Below, piece by piece: positions 37,803 to 52,000 of a DNA stretch of 64,000 nucleotides. How positions within the stretch are numbered: the stretch's first letter is position 1; every line of letters begins with the position of its first letter. Position numbers and translations under genes: made by a program. Origin of the DNA: Balanoglossus misakiensis (Eukaryota > Hemichordata); the NCBI GenBank assembly GCA_040954595.2, contig CM082588.2, positions 6,572,001 through 6,636,000 on the forward strand. Direction: 5' to 3'. The notes under the pieces were generated by a model. It did not search any database. It saw nothing but the letters and a program-made list of their open reading frames with translations, and was not told the origin of the DNA.

Positions 37803-40017
37803 GAAGAACACAATGCATGATAGGGATGACATTGCAGATGTTGAACAGTGTGAACATGTGTGATGGGGTCGGAGTCCAGTTGACGTTTGAATCTACTTTC
37901 GTATACTACTGGGGAATATCTGGGTGTTGTATAAATAGTTCGCTATCAGATAAAATTTGGAATTTGTTTTTTACACATCTCTAAGATCATGTCAGCAATA
38001 AGAAACTGCCTCGGACATGGACTCAACTTAAATCTACAATTTTCGGTGTGTCCCCGGACAATTTTATCGATATCGTACTCAAAAGGTTCGCACGCAAACA
38101 ATGATAATTTAAAGATGCGGTAATATTTTATCCTGGTATCGTTTATTGTACATTTTCAGTGACAAGGAAAATGAAATTGGTTAATATTGAAGGCAAAATT
38201 ATTCCATGACCTACAAGAGATGAAATCACACTAGAATTATTAGAGAGCAATAGAATCACACAACACGGTGTCAGAAAAATGGTCAAACCTGTTACATATT
38301 ATCCTCAGATAACCTAAAATTGTTCTATGTTACTCACTTTGCAAATGATACTGAAATGAATGAGGATTACTTCCAATATGTGTTCAGTGGACGTGAAAAT
38401 TCTTGCGAGAGACGCTCATTTATGAATTTATAATTTTTGCTGAAAATCATTGTAGTCATTTGTGGGCTCCTTGTCGTTGGTGGCGTCCCGCTGCGCAGGT
38501 GAGACGTCACTGACCTGTGACGTAATACTCGGGATGTGCTGCACGTGGTCTGCGAGGTCATCCGCATACAGAAGCAGAACGACCTGGACTCTCTCAAGCA
38601 ACATGGCTCGGACTGGAAGCACCGGAAGGAAATTGCCCACAGGCCGAAATTCAAGCTCAACCTACACTATATATCAGGTTAGTAACCGGTATTTACTGGG
38701 TTCCGGAAACGTTTGACATTGTTACGCCCTCAATAGTTTGGCTAAGCAAAACAGGCACATGAAGAAGCCAGCGTGGTGTTGTAGCGGAGCTTAGCAAACA
38801 AAGGGCTCGCTGTTGAACGTTGAGGGTGCACATCCATGCGTTTGCGAAGGCGGAGAGGTCCTTTTCTCTATTGACTATCCATTACTATACAATAATGGAT
38901 TCGTAAATAAAATTATACCATCTTGGCTGCCCAGTACCTAAGTATACGTAGTTTGCCTGGTCTACCACAAAGTTCCCAAGTAAAGGATCCCGACATGTAT
39001 TTAGTTTTGGCCACTGTAAATGATTCCCTCATCGTGTGCCGAGTTCTAGTCGTTGATAAAGGACGGTACTATAGCGTTTTTCAGTCCGAATACATTGCCC
39101 ACGATCGTGCTGAGTGAAGTGTATTGTGTTCTCCATGCGACGTTTTGCGTTTCTGTGTATGATGGAATGGATTTCAAGTATTGCCTACTATATCGTGTAT
39201 TTGTCTTGACTTAAGTTTATAATTGTCGACGCTTTTCCTCTCGAAAACCTGTGAAAAAAAACGGGGATGCTAGATTGGACAACATTACGGGTAAACCCCG
39301 GGGAAATTACGTGAAACCAAGTACGTCACGAGTCGTGATTATGGCCAGAATTTAACAACTGCTGGACACGCAAAGGTCAAAAGTCATCAGACAAGTGGAC
39401 TGTTGATAACCTATAGACCGATGCCGCACTCGACTTGCGCAGTCATCGTATACTTGCAGCAGGGCACGGCATAATCCCTTTAGGGGGAACTACGCAACCA
39501 CTTCCCGCGTACTTTCTGCACTGGTGCTGAACACTTCGTTTGGGCTTCATATCTCCATAATGGTCTTGGTTACCATATGAGGTAAGTTCAGGTGCAAATT
39601 GTATTGCATTTTATCTCAAAAAAATGAACGATTTGCTTAATTAGATGATCATACTTGAATGGGCTTGTTGAAAGCTAGCCTCCGCCCGATGATGTATGTT
39701 TAGCGTAACGTTTGCGTTTAGAGGTACATGTAAATATGGGTCCGTGCCCACAAGCATGACCAGTGCAAATAATGAAGCCCCTGTATCGATATTGATATAA
39801 CGGGTGCGTGTGTCTTTCCCTGGGGAGGAGATTAATGAGAAATCCTTGCTTTTGGATGCAGACTGTAGAAGTACCGGTAGTACCTTCGCTGAGTATGGCA
39901 TTAATCCGGTCCACGAGTGAGCACGCAATCACGCCATACTGTGAGTGTTATTAGTTCATGTTTCATTGCAATGAACTTATTAGTATATTCTGTTAACGTT
40001 TGCAGCTTTATAGTTAG
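37803..40017. other. Intergenic region between SLC22 and the PIDD1-like gene
   Basis: No clear gene. A stretch at 38521-38677 stays open and ends at a possible donor (ATATCAG/GTTAGT), but no start or partner exon fits. ACCATATGAG/GTAAGT at 39572-39587 is a possible donor of an untranslated leader exon for the next gene, joining the acceptor at 40016-40017. Confidence 0.4.
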
Positions 40018-40044
40018 ACGGCCGTGGCAACATCCAACAAGAAT

Positions 40045-43000
40045 ATGGAGAAACAAGGCGTAAGGCAGAGAATCTTGAAGCAGCAGAGTCTGTACACCTT
40101 GCCGCCATATTTGAAACGAGAGACGGACCTGCAGAAGATCGACTTGTCGGTCAACAAGATCGCGAGTCTCCCCCCGGAAATGAAGAACTTCCAGAATTTG
40201 GAGGAACTGATACTGAACACCAACAAATTTACAGAATTCCCTGTCATACTCACAAACTGTCTCAAGCTGCACACTCTCGATTTGGCGGGCAACGAGATCA
40301 AATGTCTGGCGCCGAGCATCGGTAAGCTGAAGAACTTGTCCAAGCTGTGGCTCGGGTGGAACGACTTCGCCGAGTTTCCGACACAACTGTGCGTCCCCGC
40401 GCTCCAGAATTTGACGGAGCTGCACATCTCGAACAACAAGATCTCGTCGCTTCCCACCACAATTTCAGTCTTCTACGGACTGCAAGTGTTGGATGTGAGC
40501 CACAATTTGCTAGAGTCCTTGCACGATGATATATGCAGCCTGGAGTCTTTGAAAACTCTGCGCGCGACCAACAACAAGTTGGTCTCTCTGCCGCCAAAAC
40601 TGACGCTCTCGCTCGAGTCGTTGAAAGTGCTGGACGTGGTCGGCAATCCGTTGAAAGAACCACCGCTTGAGGTTTGCAAGCAAGGCGTGAGCGAAGTCAG
40701 AAGATACCAACGTCAACGTTGTCCTGTTGAAGAAGATGAACTCGCTGACGTCACCGATGCCAACGGTAAGACAATCACAGAGAAAATTTTCCGCTGGCCA
40801 ATTTCATGGCAAAAGTCATGAGCAAAGCTGCGTTTCTATGTCTACGGCATCTTCAATTTTATCGAGAAAAAAAATGTTGGCCAATTTCACAACAAAATAG
40901 CAGATTTATTTTTTACTATTTTATTATTTTAGGCTGTGACATCTTCAATATAAGTTTAATAAAAATACTCGCGTGCAGAGATATTTCAAGATATGAAAGC
41001 GTTGGGGTACTACCCAATACAGAATCTAGGGAGATTTAGGAGATATATTGGCTGTGAAGAAATGAGCCTTTAAAAATATATCCATTTTGTAATGCCAAAA
41101 ATTAATGAAAAAAATGCTTTTACTGAATTATTTTAAACGGTTCTGTGCAATTGCAAACTGCCCCTCAATTTATGTGATGTATGCAGAACTGTGATCAGTT
41201 TGGAGAGAAGGTTTTCCAAAAAGCGGCGTATCCGGTTAAGCAGATCCGCAAGTTCCGTGATTGGACGTGGAGTGCTTCTCACTTTATCAGAGAGACTGCC
41301 GTTCTAATGTGTAATGTATATAAGCAGACATAAAACAACTTTATTAAATTCCCATTGTCTAACTCGCCAAATGAAATATATCAAGACTTAACGATGACAT
41401 TTGGCAATCGTACCGCGGCCCAGCCGATCGATGCGGAATTATTTGAATCATTGCCTCGCTAAAGTGGCCACAAATCGTCGACAAACAAAGTTGATTTCGG
41501 TGTGCGCGTCGATTTAGGTCAAACCGCGACCCCGTGGTATTTTAATCGCCACTGTACTACACCTGTACGGCGCATACCTCACGACTCATTGTCCGGGGTC
41601 CTTGGAGCTTACCAGCGGCGACCACGGGACCACAATACGATCGACCCAAACCACAATAACTTATCGATCGGTGGCTATCTGAACTGAGGAATTAGGTGAC
41701 ATTCGGTTTACAGAGCCGGCCCAGGGCATCTCCTCAATAGCAATGGTCCTTGTGAACAGTTAATGCATAAAAAGCTATGTGGCAGACTTGAAATGATGCC
41801 AAGCTTATATACGAGGGACGATGCTAAGACTCCTTCTGGAAAATTGCATTTCACGAACACTGTTAAAATCAACTCATACAAATGCAGATTATTATATGAA
41901 TGTGATATATGTGTAACTTAAGTAGATGTTAAACGTACACGGTCACCTCCAGGTTGATTTACATATGTCCATAAAAGGCAAAAATGACGTATCTGAGTGT
42001 TCTCAAGAACATATCGTGAACCTTTTTTTTCGCGTGTGTCACCCACTGAAAATCTGTGACTGGCTAGATCTCAGTTTGCCATGGTAACTGTAGGTAAATT
42101 CCAATGGCATAGGAAGTCACGACGCAGTCTTTCGAATAAACCTTTGCTTGGTTTTCTACTTGAAAATTGCACCATATTATACAGTTGGAACTTTATAATG
42201 TTTACATTTGGACCGTTGCCACGGTAACCAGACACGCGATATCGTGTCGCATGCGCATTGTATTGCCTTCTCGTACAATAAGTGTGTTTTGAGTTAAAGG
42301 TTGTCCTACATTAGGTTAACAAACTTTCGGACAAAACGTTCCTCCTTTCATGAAATCGCCGTCCTAGCCGCGAAGACAGTGTCGACTTTCAACGTCGATA
42401 AGTTTCAACCCAATAGCAAGCTTTAGACCCCAACAAAACAAGCTTCGGGTATTTCTGAAAACAATTTGTGAAGGGCGATGAAAAATTTCACGTCCATGCA
42501 GATGACATGTCCTTCACCTATCTTGACCATTTTCTCACATGCATTCATCTTCTTAACATTGGAATCGCCAAATAGGTAACCGCATTGTCAGCGATGAGGA
42601 CAGCAGGGTCGTCGAAGGTCAGGAAGAAAGCCCTACATACTCGGCAGCCAGTGAAGAACCCTTCGATGGAGGGCCCTCTAACGGCCCGCTTAGACGTGGC
42701 GAGTGTCGTGGATTTACAGTCAAACCAAACAGCAAGGTAATACATGTACATGTACAAGCGCTTACGGTTTATGTTGTACTTAGCTGTCTATATCTTCATG
42801 TGCTTGCAGTGAAAGATAGGCGTTTGATAACGACTCTTCAGTCAATACTACATCGCTATAGTAAATGATATAATAATCATAAGTATGACATTTCTAGTAC
42901 TGTAATTAATTTATCTGAAAATGTCAATTGGCCCAAGATCATCTAAAATACAGGCCTTACCACTTACAAAAAATCAGTGTAGACAATTCAAAGATACTTT

Positions 43001-46000
43001 ATAATAAATGCTGGAGTGTTTACTGTTTTTCTTATTTGGAACAGGACGTGACAATCATATCCCTGGGCTCAACGATGCAGTTGGAGATACCGCCAAATGC
43101 ATTGACAAAAGAACTGTACGTCACAGCAAAGGCGGTTGCCAACCCACCGAATCCTATGACCCTATCTGACCACGAAGTTCCCATGAGTGACTACATCGAG
43201 TTGGGTCCCAGCGGTTACCCTCTGAGGAAGCCCATGACTGTTGCCTTTGAGGTGGACGAAGATGTGTTGGCTGACAAGACACGGGAGGTTGTTGTCAGGG
43301 CCAAAGAGGGTGACGGAGAGAAGGATCTGAAGACGTGGACGGTACGTCGCTGGGGTGTTGCCTAAATTATTATTGTTGTTGTTGTTGTTGTTGGTGTTGG
43401 TGGTGGTGGTGGTGGTGGTGGTGGTGGTGGTGGTGGTGGTGGTGGTGGTGGTGGTGGTGGTGGTGGTGGTGGTGGTGGTGGTGGTGGTGGTGGTGGTGGT
43501 GGTGATGATGATGATGATGATGATGTTTTTTTCTCTAAAGGAGGGGACTACTGCAAGGGCGGAATTTGACCACTTCACGGCCAACCAAGTCGTCAACAAG
43601 CCGCGCCAGCAGATTTTCACCGTCACCGTCTCTGACATCGAAACCCTGGACATTTCTTGCATCAATAACGACATCTCCGTGTGTTCCCAGGCAACGCGAT
43701 ACAACAACAATGGTGTCACTTTCAGCATGCAGGTAATTGCGTTACGTCACAGACAAAGGGGACTTTCCACGATTTCATTAAAGCCCCAATAGCTGCCACT
43801 TTCAGCATATTTTAATCGACGATCAAAAATTTCAACTTCTCATCCTATGTGGACACACGACGCCATTTAGAATTACATGTAGTTAATATTTTACTTGAAT
43901 TATTCATAGACACGTACCATGATAGTTGTGTACTCTTACAATGGGTAACCGAATGAACGGGCGAGGTACGTGGTTCTATGCCAAAGGGACGGGAATGGTG
44001 TATAGATCAGAAAGGGCTTGGTTAAGACACGTTTTACTTATATAGTGGTAAAGTCTTGCTAGTATTAGCAGTTGTAATAGCACGAGTTGATTGCTGTCAT
44101 TTCTGAAATTCAGATTTATATTTATATTTATCCTACAGCTCCACAACGTTGGCAATGACGTGTTGCTGCGATCCTGTCAAGACATAGACGGCCGAGACGG
44201 CTATTTTGGCATGGGGACAATTCTTGACATCAAACTCAGCGTCGAGCTATGCAACAAAGTCTCCTTCAAATTACCTCTGCCGGAGCCGAACAGCGACGAC
44301 AGCGGCATGGAGTCGGGTTCGTCCGACGGAGGGAGCGACCCACGAGCGGTGGTTTTGAGAGACCACAACGACGACAAATGGGAGGATATTACCGGTGACG
44401 TCACTCTGAAAATCAACGAGAAATCCGGCTGGGCGAGCTTTGTGGAGAAGAAGATACCGGGGTAAGAGTGGTGAAGTTGTATTACATGCAAAACCTGTGT
44501 TAGTGGCCACCTCTATACTTTCTTGCAGTACCTTTATTGACGTGTCTATAAAGACGTACAGGGGAAGAAAGGGCAGCTAGTGTGCGACGTCTCCTGGCTA
44601 CCTCGGCGGGACCAAGCTCAAGTCCCCGCCGAATTACAGAGACAACGCGCAAAGTCTGTGTCCTTTAAGCAGGCGCGGTATATAACGCATGGGAACAGGG
44701 GAAGGAAGGGTAGTTAGTGTGCGACGTCGACGTCTCCTTGCTACCACGGCGGGACCAAGCTCAAGTCCCCGCCGAATTACAGAGACAATGCGCAAAGTCT
44801 GTGTCCTTTAAGCAGGCGCGGTATATAACGCATGGGAACAGGGGAAGGAAGAGTAGTTAGTGTGCGACGTCTCCTGGCTACCTCGGCGGGACCAAGCTCA
44901 AGTCCCCGCCGAATTACAGAGACAATGCGCAAAGTCTGTGTCCTTTAAGCAGGCGCGGTATATAACGCATGGGAACAGGGGAAGGAAGGGCAGTTAGTGT
45001 GCGACGTCTCCTGGCTACCTCGGCGGGACCAAGCTCAAGTCCCCGCCGAATTACAGAGACAATGCGCAAAGTCTGTGTCCTTTAAGCAGGCTCGGTATAT
45101 AACGCATGGGAACAGGGGGAGGAAGGGTAGTTAGTGTGCGACGTCTCCTGGCTACCTCGGCGGGACCAAGCTCAAGTCCCCGCCGAATTGGAAAGACAAA
45201 GCGCCAAGTCTGTGTCCTGTAAGCAGGCGCGGTATATAACGCATGGGAACAGGGGAAGGAAGGGTAATTAGTGTGCGACGGCTCCTGGCTACCTCGGCGG
45301 GACCAAGCTCAAGTCCCCGCCGAATTACAAAGACAAAGCGCTAAGTCTGTGTCCTTTAAGCAGGTGCGGTATATAACGCATGGGAACAGGGGAAGGAAGG
45401 GTAGTTAGTGTGCGACGTCTCCTGGCTACCTCGGCGGGACCAAGCTCAAGTCCCCGCCGAATTAGAAAGACAAAGCGCTAAGTCTGTGTCCTTTAAGCAG
45501 GCGCGGTATATAACGCATGGGAACAGGGGAAGGAAGGGCAGTTAGTGTGCGACGTCTCCTGGCTACCTCGGCGGGACCAAGCTCAAGTCCCCGCCGAATT
45601 ACAGCGACAACGCGCAAAGTCTTTGTCCTTTAAGCAGGCGCGGTATATAACGCACGGGAACAGGGGAAGGAAGGGCAGTTAGTGTGCGACGTCTCCTGGC
45701 TACCTCGGCGGGGCCAAGATCAAGTCCCCGCCGAATTACAGAGACAACGCGCAAAGTCTGTGTCCTTTAAGCAGGCGCGGTATATAACGCATGGGAACAG
45801 GGGAAGGAAGGGTAGTTAGTGTGCGACGTCTCCTGGCTACCTCGGCGGGACCAAGCTCAAGTCCCCGCCGAATTACAGAGACAACGCGCAAAGTCTGTGT
45901 CCTTAAAGCAGGCGCGGTATATAACGCATGGGAACAGGGGAAGGAAGGGCAGTTAGTGTGCGACGTCTCCTGGCTACCTCGGCGGGACCAAGCTCAAGTC

Positions 46001-49000
46001 CCCGCCGAATTACAGAGACAACGCGCAAAGTCTTTGTCCTTTAAGCAGGCGCGGTATATAACGCATGGGAACAGGGGAAGGAAGGGCAGTTAGTGTGCGA
46101 CGTCTCCTGGCTACCTCGGCGGGACCAAGCTCAAGTCCCCGCCGAATTACAGAGACAACGCGCAAAGTCTGTGTCCTTAAAGCAGGCGCGGTATATAACG
46201 CATGGGAACAGGGGAAGGAAGGGCAGTTAGTGTGCGACGTCTCCTGGCTACCTCGGCGGGACCAAGCTCAAGTCCCCGCCGAATTACAGAGACAACGCGC
46301 AAAGTCTTTGTCCTTTAAGCAGGCGCGGTATATAACGCATGGGAACAGGGGAAGGAAGGGCAGTTAGTGTGCGACGTCTTCTGGCTACCTCGGCGGGACC
46401 AAGCTCAAGTCCCCGCCGAATTACAGAGACAACGCGCAAAGTCTGTGTCCTTTAAGCAGGCGCGGTATATAACGCATGGGAACAGGGGAAGGAAGGGCAG
46501 TTAGTGTGCGACGTCTCATGGCTACCACGGCGGGACCAAGCTCAAGTCCCCGCCGAATTACAGAGACAACGCGCAAAGTCTTTGTCCTTTAAGCAGGCGC
46601 GGTATATAACGCATGGGAACAGGGGAAGGAAGGGCAGTTAGTGTGCGACGTCTCCTGGCTACCTCGGCGGGACCAAGCTCAAGTCCCCGCCGAATTACAG
46701 AGACAGCGCGCAAAGTCTGTGTCCTTTAAGCAGGCGAGGTATATAACGCATGGGAACAGGGGAAGGAAGGGCAGTTAGTGTGCGACGTCTCCTGGCTACC
46801 TCGGCGGGACCAAGCTCAAGTCCCCGCCGAATTACAGAGACAACGCGCAAAGTCTGTGTCCTTTAAGCAGGCGCGGTATATAACGCATGGGAACAGGGGA
46901 AGGAAGGGCAGTTAGTGTGCGACGTCTCCTGGCTACCTCGGCGGGACCAAGCTCAAGTCCCCGCCGAATTACAGAGACAACGCGCAAAGTCTGTGTCCTT
47001 TAAGCAGGCGCGGTATATAACGCATGGGAACAGGGGAAGGAAGGGTAGTTAGTGTGCGACGTCTCCTGGCTACCTCGGCGGGACCAAGCTCAAGTTCCCG
47101 CCGAATTACAGAGACAACGCGCAAAGTCTGTGTCCTTTAAGCAGGCGCGGTATATAACGCATGGGAACAGGGGAAGGAAGGGCAGTTAGTGTGCGACGTC
47201 TCCTGGCTACTTCGGCGGGACCAAGCTCAAGTCCCCGCCGAATTAGAAAGACAAAGCGCTAAGTCTGTGCCCTTTAAGCAGGCGCGGTATGTAACGCATG
47301 GGAACAGGGGAAGGAAGGGCAGTTAGTGTGCGACGTCTCCTGGCTACCTCGGCGGGACCAAGCTCAAGTCCCCGCCGAATTACAGAGACAACGCGCAAAG
47401 TCTGTGTCCTTAAAGCTGGCGCGGTATATAACGCATGGGAACAGGGGAAGGAAGGGCAGTTAGTGTGCGACGTCTCCTGGCTACCTCGGCGGGACCAAGC
47501 TCAAGTCCCCGCCGAATTACAGAGACAACGCGCAAAGTCTGTGTCCTTAAAGCAGGCGCGGTATATAACGCATGGGAACAGGGGAAGGAAGGGTAGTTAG
47601 TGTGCGACGTCTCCTGGCTACCTCGGCGGGACCAAGCTCAAGTCCCCGCCGAATTACAGAGACAACGCGCAAAGTCTGTGTCCTTTAAGCAGGCGCGGTA
47701 CATAACGCATGGGAACAGGGGAAGGAAGGGCAGTTAGTGTGCGACGTCTCCTGGCTACCTCGGCGGGACCAAGCTCAAGTCAACGCCGAATTACAGAGAC
47801 AACGCGCAAAGTCTGTGTCCTTTAAGCAGGCGCGGTATATAACGCATGGGAACAGGGGAAGGAAGGGTAGTTAGTGTGCGACGTCTCCTGGCTACCTCGG
47901 CGGGACCAAGCTCAAGTCCCCGCCGAATTACAGAGACAACGCGCAAAGTCTGTGTCCTTTAAGCAGGCGCGGTATATAACGCATGGGAACAGGGGAAGGA
48001 AGGGCAGTTAGTGTGCGACGTCTCCTGGCTACCTCGGCGGGACCAAGCTCAAGTCCCCGCCGAATTACAGAGACAACGCGCAAAGTCTGTGTCCTTAAAG
48101 CAGGCGCGGTATATAACGCATGGGAACAGGGGAAGGAAGGGCAGTTAGTGTGCGACGTCTCCTGGCTACCTCGGCGGGACCAAGCTCAAGTCCCCGCCGA
48201 ATTAGACAGACAAAGCGCTAAGTCTGTGTCCTTTAAGCAGGCGCGGTATATAACGCATGGGAACAGGGGAAGGAAGGGCAGTTAGTGTGCGACGTCTCCT
48301 GGCTACCTCGGCGGGACCAAGCTCAAGTCCCCGCCGAATTACAGAGACAACGCGCAAAGTCTGTGTCCTTTAAGCAGGCGCGGTATATAACGCATGGGAA
48401 CAGGGGAAGGAAGAGTAGTTAGTGTGCGACGTCTCCTGGCTACCTCGGCGGGACCAAGCTCAAGTCCCCGCCGAATTACAGAGACAACGCGCAAAGTCTG
48501 TGTCCTTTAAGCAGGCGCGGTATATAACGCATGGGAACAGGGGAAGGAATGGCAGTTAGTGTGCGACGTCTCCTGGCTACCTCGGCGGGACCAAGCTCAA
48601 GTCCCCGCCGAATTACAGAGACAACGCGCAAAGTCTGTGTCCTTAAAGCAGGCGCGGTATGTAACGCATGGGAACAGGGGAAGGAAGGGCAGTTAGTGTG
48701 CGACGTCTCCTGGCTACTTCGGCGGGACCAAGCTCAAGTCCCCGCCGAATTAGAAAGACAAAGCGCTATGTCTGTGCCCTTTAAGCAGGCGCGGTATATA
48801 ACGCATGGGAACAGGGGAAGGAAGGGCAGTTAGTGTGCGACGTCTCCTGGCTACCTCGGCGGGACCAAGCTCAAGTCCCCGCCGAATTACAGAGACAACG
48901 CGCAAAGTCTGTGTCCTTAAAGCAGGCGCGGTATATAACGCATGGGAACAGGGGAAGGAAGGGTAGTTAGTGTGCGACGTCTCCTGGCTACCTCGGCGGG

Positions 49001-52000
49001 ACCAAGCTCAAGTCCCCGCCGAATTACAGAGACAACGCGCAAAGTCTGTGTCCTTTAAGCAGGCGCGGTATATAACGCATGGGAACAGGGGAAGGAAGGG
49101 CAGTTAGTGTGCGACGTCTCCTGGCTACCTCGGCGGGACCAAGCTCAAGTCCCCGCCGAATTACAGAGACAACGCGCAAAGTCTGTGTCCTTTAAGCAGG
49201 CGCGGTATATAACGCATGGGAACAGGGGAAGGAAGGGTAGTTAGTGTGCGACGTCTCCTGGCTACCTCGGCGGGACCAAGCTCAAGTCCCCGCCGAATTA
49301 CAGAGACAACGCGCAAAGTCTGTGTCCTTTAAGCAGGCGCGGTATATAACGCATGGGAACAGGGGAAGGAAGGGCAGTTAGTGTGCGACGTCTCCTGGCT
49401 ACCTCGGCGGGACCAAGCTCAAGTCCCCGCCGAATTACAGAGACAACGCGCAAAGTCTGTGTCCTTAAAGCAGGCACGGTATATAACGCATGGGAACAGG
49501 GGAAGGAAGGGCAATTAGTGTGCGACGTCTCCTGGCTACCTCGGCGGGACCAAGCTCAAGTCCCCGCCGAATTAGAAAGACAAAGCGCTAAGTCTGTGTC
49601 CTTTAAACAGGCGCGGTATATAACGCATGGGAACAGGGGAAGGAAGGGCAGTTAGTGTGCGACGTCTCCTGGCTACCTCGGCGGGACCAAGCTCAAGTCC
49701 CCGCCGAATTACAGAGACAACGCGCAAAGTCTGTGTCCTTTAAGCAGGCGCGGTATATAACGCATGGGAACAGGGGAAGGAAGAGTAGTTAGTGTGCGAC
49801 GTCTCCTGGCTACCTCGGCGGGACCAAGCTCAAGTCCCCGCCGAATTACAGAGACAACGCGCAAAGTCTGTGTCCTTTAAGCAGGCGCGGTATATAACGC
49901 ATGGGAACAGGGGAAGGAAGAGTAGTTAGTGTGCGACGTCTCCTGGCTACCTCGGCGGGACCAAGCTCAAGTCCCCGCCGAATTACAGAGACAACGCGCA
50001 AAGTCTGTGTCCTTAAAGCAGGCGCGGTATATAACGCATGGGAACAGGGGAAGGAAGGGTAGTTAGTGTGCGACGTCTCGTGGCTACCTCGGCGGGACCA
50101 AGCTCAAGTCCCCGCCGAATTACAGAGACAACGCGCAAAGTCTGTGTCCTTAAAGCAGGCGCGGTATATAACGCATGGGAACAGGGGAAGGAAGGGCAGT
50201 TAGTGTGCGACGTCTCCTGGCTACCTCGGCGGGACCAAGCTCAAGTCCCCGCCGAATTACAGAGACAACGCGCAAAGTCTGTGTCCTTAAAGCAGGCGCG
50301 GTATATAACGCATGGGAACAGGGGAAGGAAGGGTAGTTAGTGTGCGACGTCTCCTGGCTACCTCGGCGGGACCAAGCTCAAGTCCCCGCCGAATTATAGA
50401 GACAACGCGCAAAGTCTGTGTCCTTTAAGCAGGCGCGGTATATAACGCATGGGAACAGGGGAAGGAAGAGTAGTTAGTGTGCGACGTCTCCTGGCTACCT
50501 CGGCGGGACCAAGCTCAAGTCCCCGCCGAATTACAGAGACAACGCGCAAAGTCTGTGTCCTTTAAGCAGGCGCGGTATATAACGCATGGGAACAGGGGAA
50601 GGAAGAGTAGTTAGTGTGCGACGTCTCCTGGCTACCTCGGCGGGACCAAGCTCAAGTCCCCGCCGAATTACAGAGACAACGCGCAAAGTCTGTGTCCTTA
50701 AAGCAGGCGCGGTATATAACGCATGGGAACAGGGGAAGGAAGGGTAGTTAGTGTGCGACGTCTCCTGGCTACCTCGGCGGGACCAAGCTCAAGTCCCCGC
50801 CGAATTACAGAGACAACGCGCAAAGTCTGTGTCCTTAAAGCAGGCGCGGTATATAACGCATGGGAACAGGGGAAGGAAGGGCAGTTAGTGTGCGACGTCT
50901 CCTGGCTACCTCGGCGGGACCAAGCTCAAGTCCCCGCCGAATTACAGAGACAACGTGCAAAGTCTGTGTCCTTAAAGCAGGCGCGGTATATAACGCATGG
51001 GAACAGGGGAAGGAAGGGTAGTTAGTGTGCGACGTCTCCTGGCTACCTCGGCGGGACCAAGCTCAAGTCCCCGCCGAATTATAGAGACAACGCGCAAAGT
51101 CTGTGTCCTTTAAGCAGGCGCGGTATATAACGCATGGGAACAGGGGAAGGAAGGGCAGTTAGTGTGCGACGTCTCCTGGCTACCTCGGCGGGACCAAGCT
51201 CAAGTCCCCGCCGAATTACAGAGACAACGCGCAAAGTCTGTGTCCTTAAAGCAGGCGCGGTATATAACGCATGGGAACAGGGGAAGGAAGGGCAGTTAGT
51301 GTGCGACGTCTCCTGGCTACCTCGGCGGGACCAAGCTCAAGTCCCCGCCGAATTACAGAGACAGCGCGCAAAGTCTTTGTCCTTTAAGCAGGCGCGGTAT
51401 ATAACGCATGGGAACAGGGGAAGGAAGAGTAGTTAGTGTGCGACGTCTCCTGGCTACCTCGGCGGGACCAAGCTCAAGTCCCCGCCGAATTACAGAGACA
51501 ACGCGCAAAGTCTGTGTCCTTAAAGCAGGCGCGGTATATAACGCATGGGAACAGGGGAAGGAAGGGCAGTTAGTGTGCGACGTCTCCTGGCTACCTCGGC
51601 GGGACCAAGCTCAAGTCCCCGCCGAATTACAGAGACAACGTGCAAAGTCTGTGTCCTTTAAGCAGGCGCGGTATATAACGCATGGGAACAGGGGAAGGAA
51701 GAGTAGTTAGTGTGCGACGTCTCCTGGCTACCTCGGCGGGACCAAGCTCAAGTCCCCGCCGAATTACAGAGACAACGCGCAAAGTCTGTGTCCTTTAAGC
51801 AGGCGCGGTATATAACGCATGGGAACAGGGGAAGGAAGAGTAGTTAGTGTGCGACGTCTCCTGGCTACCTCGGCGGGACCAAGCTCAAGTCCCCGCCGAA
51901 TTACAGAGACAACGCGCAAAGTCTGTGTCCTTAAAGCAGGCGCGGTATATAACGCATGGGAACAGGGGAAGGAAGGGTAGTTAGTGTGCGACGTCTCCTG

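Noticed and set aside
38428-38640. Minus-strand frame with a YADD motif, resembling reverse transcriptase
   Set aside because: The four residues stand alone; no other reverse transcriptase block is present on either side.
38521-38677. Possible plus-strand exon ending at ATATCAG/GTTAGT
   Set aside because: The peptide looks protein-like, but there is no start codon or good acceptor, and its phase does not fit the PIDD1-like exon at 40018.
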